Origin: Achromobacter arsenitoxydans SY8
Lineage (GTDB): Bacteria; Pseudomonadota; Gammaproteobacteria; Burkholderiales; Burkholderiaceae_B
Length of the DNA stretch: 64,000 bases
Direction: 5' to 3'
NCBI RefSeq assembly: GCF_000236785.1
Contig: NZ_AGUF01000052.1
Span: 62,001-126,000 of the forward strand
Part shown: positions 63,989 to 64,000 of the stretch, in pieces
Position numbering within the stretch: the stretch's first letter is position 1
How the letters are laid out: each line of letters opens with the position of its first letter
Notes under the pieces: generated by a model
The model's database searches: none
Seen by the model: the letters and a program-made list of their open reading frames with translations, nothing else
What the model was told of the DNA's origin: nothing
Position numbers and translations under genes: made by a program

Positions 63989-64000
63989 TGCTCCGTTGCT

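Larger units (their letters stand above)
63654..64000. other. Right-end non-coding region with promoter and repeats
   Basis: No gene was recognised in these last ~350 bases. They contain the promoter/palindrome at 63801-63828 and the 17-base repeats listed separately, and the region continues beyond the window. Confidence 0.5.

Overview
The window looks like a chromosomal segment of a high-GC betaproteobacterium of the Alcaligenaceae, most likely Achromobacter or a close Bordetella relative. That placement rests on gene content and style (FecI/FecR/TonB receptor set, MipA/OmpV porin, ABC amino-acid transporter with GntR, ArsR-Acr3-MFS-ArsC-ArsH operon) and is an inference. From about 1 to 27.2 kb the DNA is uniformly GC-rich and reads as host chromosome. 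From about 27.3 kb to the right edge it is visibly more AT-rich and mosaic, and reads as a mobile arsenic island whose right end lies outside the window.

Layout. 1-5.1 kb: an overlapping operon for an amino-acid or amine substrate (ABC importer, GntR regulator, 2-hydroxyacid dehydrogenase, RidA-like protein, aminotransferase). 5.2-8.6 kb: a TPR protein, a membrane protein and a MipA-type outer-membrane protein. 8.6-14 kb: a secreted alkylsulfatase and two DUF1254/DUF1214 proteins. 14-19.3 kb: an iron-uptake unit (ECF sigma factor, FecR anti-sigma factor, STN-containing TonB receptor, PepSY membrane protein) with a candidate Fur box. 19.2-23.3 kb: two LysR regulators, an enolase and an RraA-like protein, closed by a strong bidirectional terminator. 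23.3-27.2 kb: ars operon 1 (arsR-acr3-MFS-arsC-arsH).

The island opens with four overlapping leftward genes (27.5-32.7 kb): three different tyrosine recombinases and a small coiled-coil protein, resembling the Tn554 TnpABC arrangement with one extra recombinase. Then come an ArsR; the arsenite oxidase locus, with aioB-aioA-cytochrome c-moaA leftward from a well-matched sigma-54 promoter and aioX-aioS-aioR rightward; a MarR/flavoprotein pair with matching 22-bp sites; a PHP-domain/SMC-like ATPase of TrlF type; a universal stress protein; ars operon 2 (arsR-arsO-arsC-MFS-arsH); an ArsR plus pstSCAB; and ars operon 3 (arsR-arsC-arsD-arsA-arsB). The last 2.5 kb holds small HTH and unknown proteins, a palindrome-bearing promoter and 17-bp repeats that may mark a recombinase or transposase binding region.

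Together the island can oxidise arsenite in the periplasm (AioBA with cytochrome c, MoaA supporting the molybdenum cofactor), sense it (AioX-AioS-AioR), reduce arsenate by two unrelated ArsC types, pump arsenite out by two unrelated pumps (ArsA-ArsB here, Acr3 next door), handle organoarsenicals (ArsH, ArsO) and add a phosphate importer to offset arsenate competition. The most interesting new observations are Pho-box-like sites in front of pstS and of two paralogous arsR genes, an identical ArsR operator architecture in ars operons 1 and 2, the paired 22-bp sites flanking marR, the four-gene recombinase module, and the TrlF-like ATPase, a possible defence gene, embedded among metal-resistance genes. 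No tRNA, rRNA or CRISPR array was seen.
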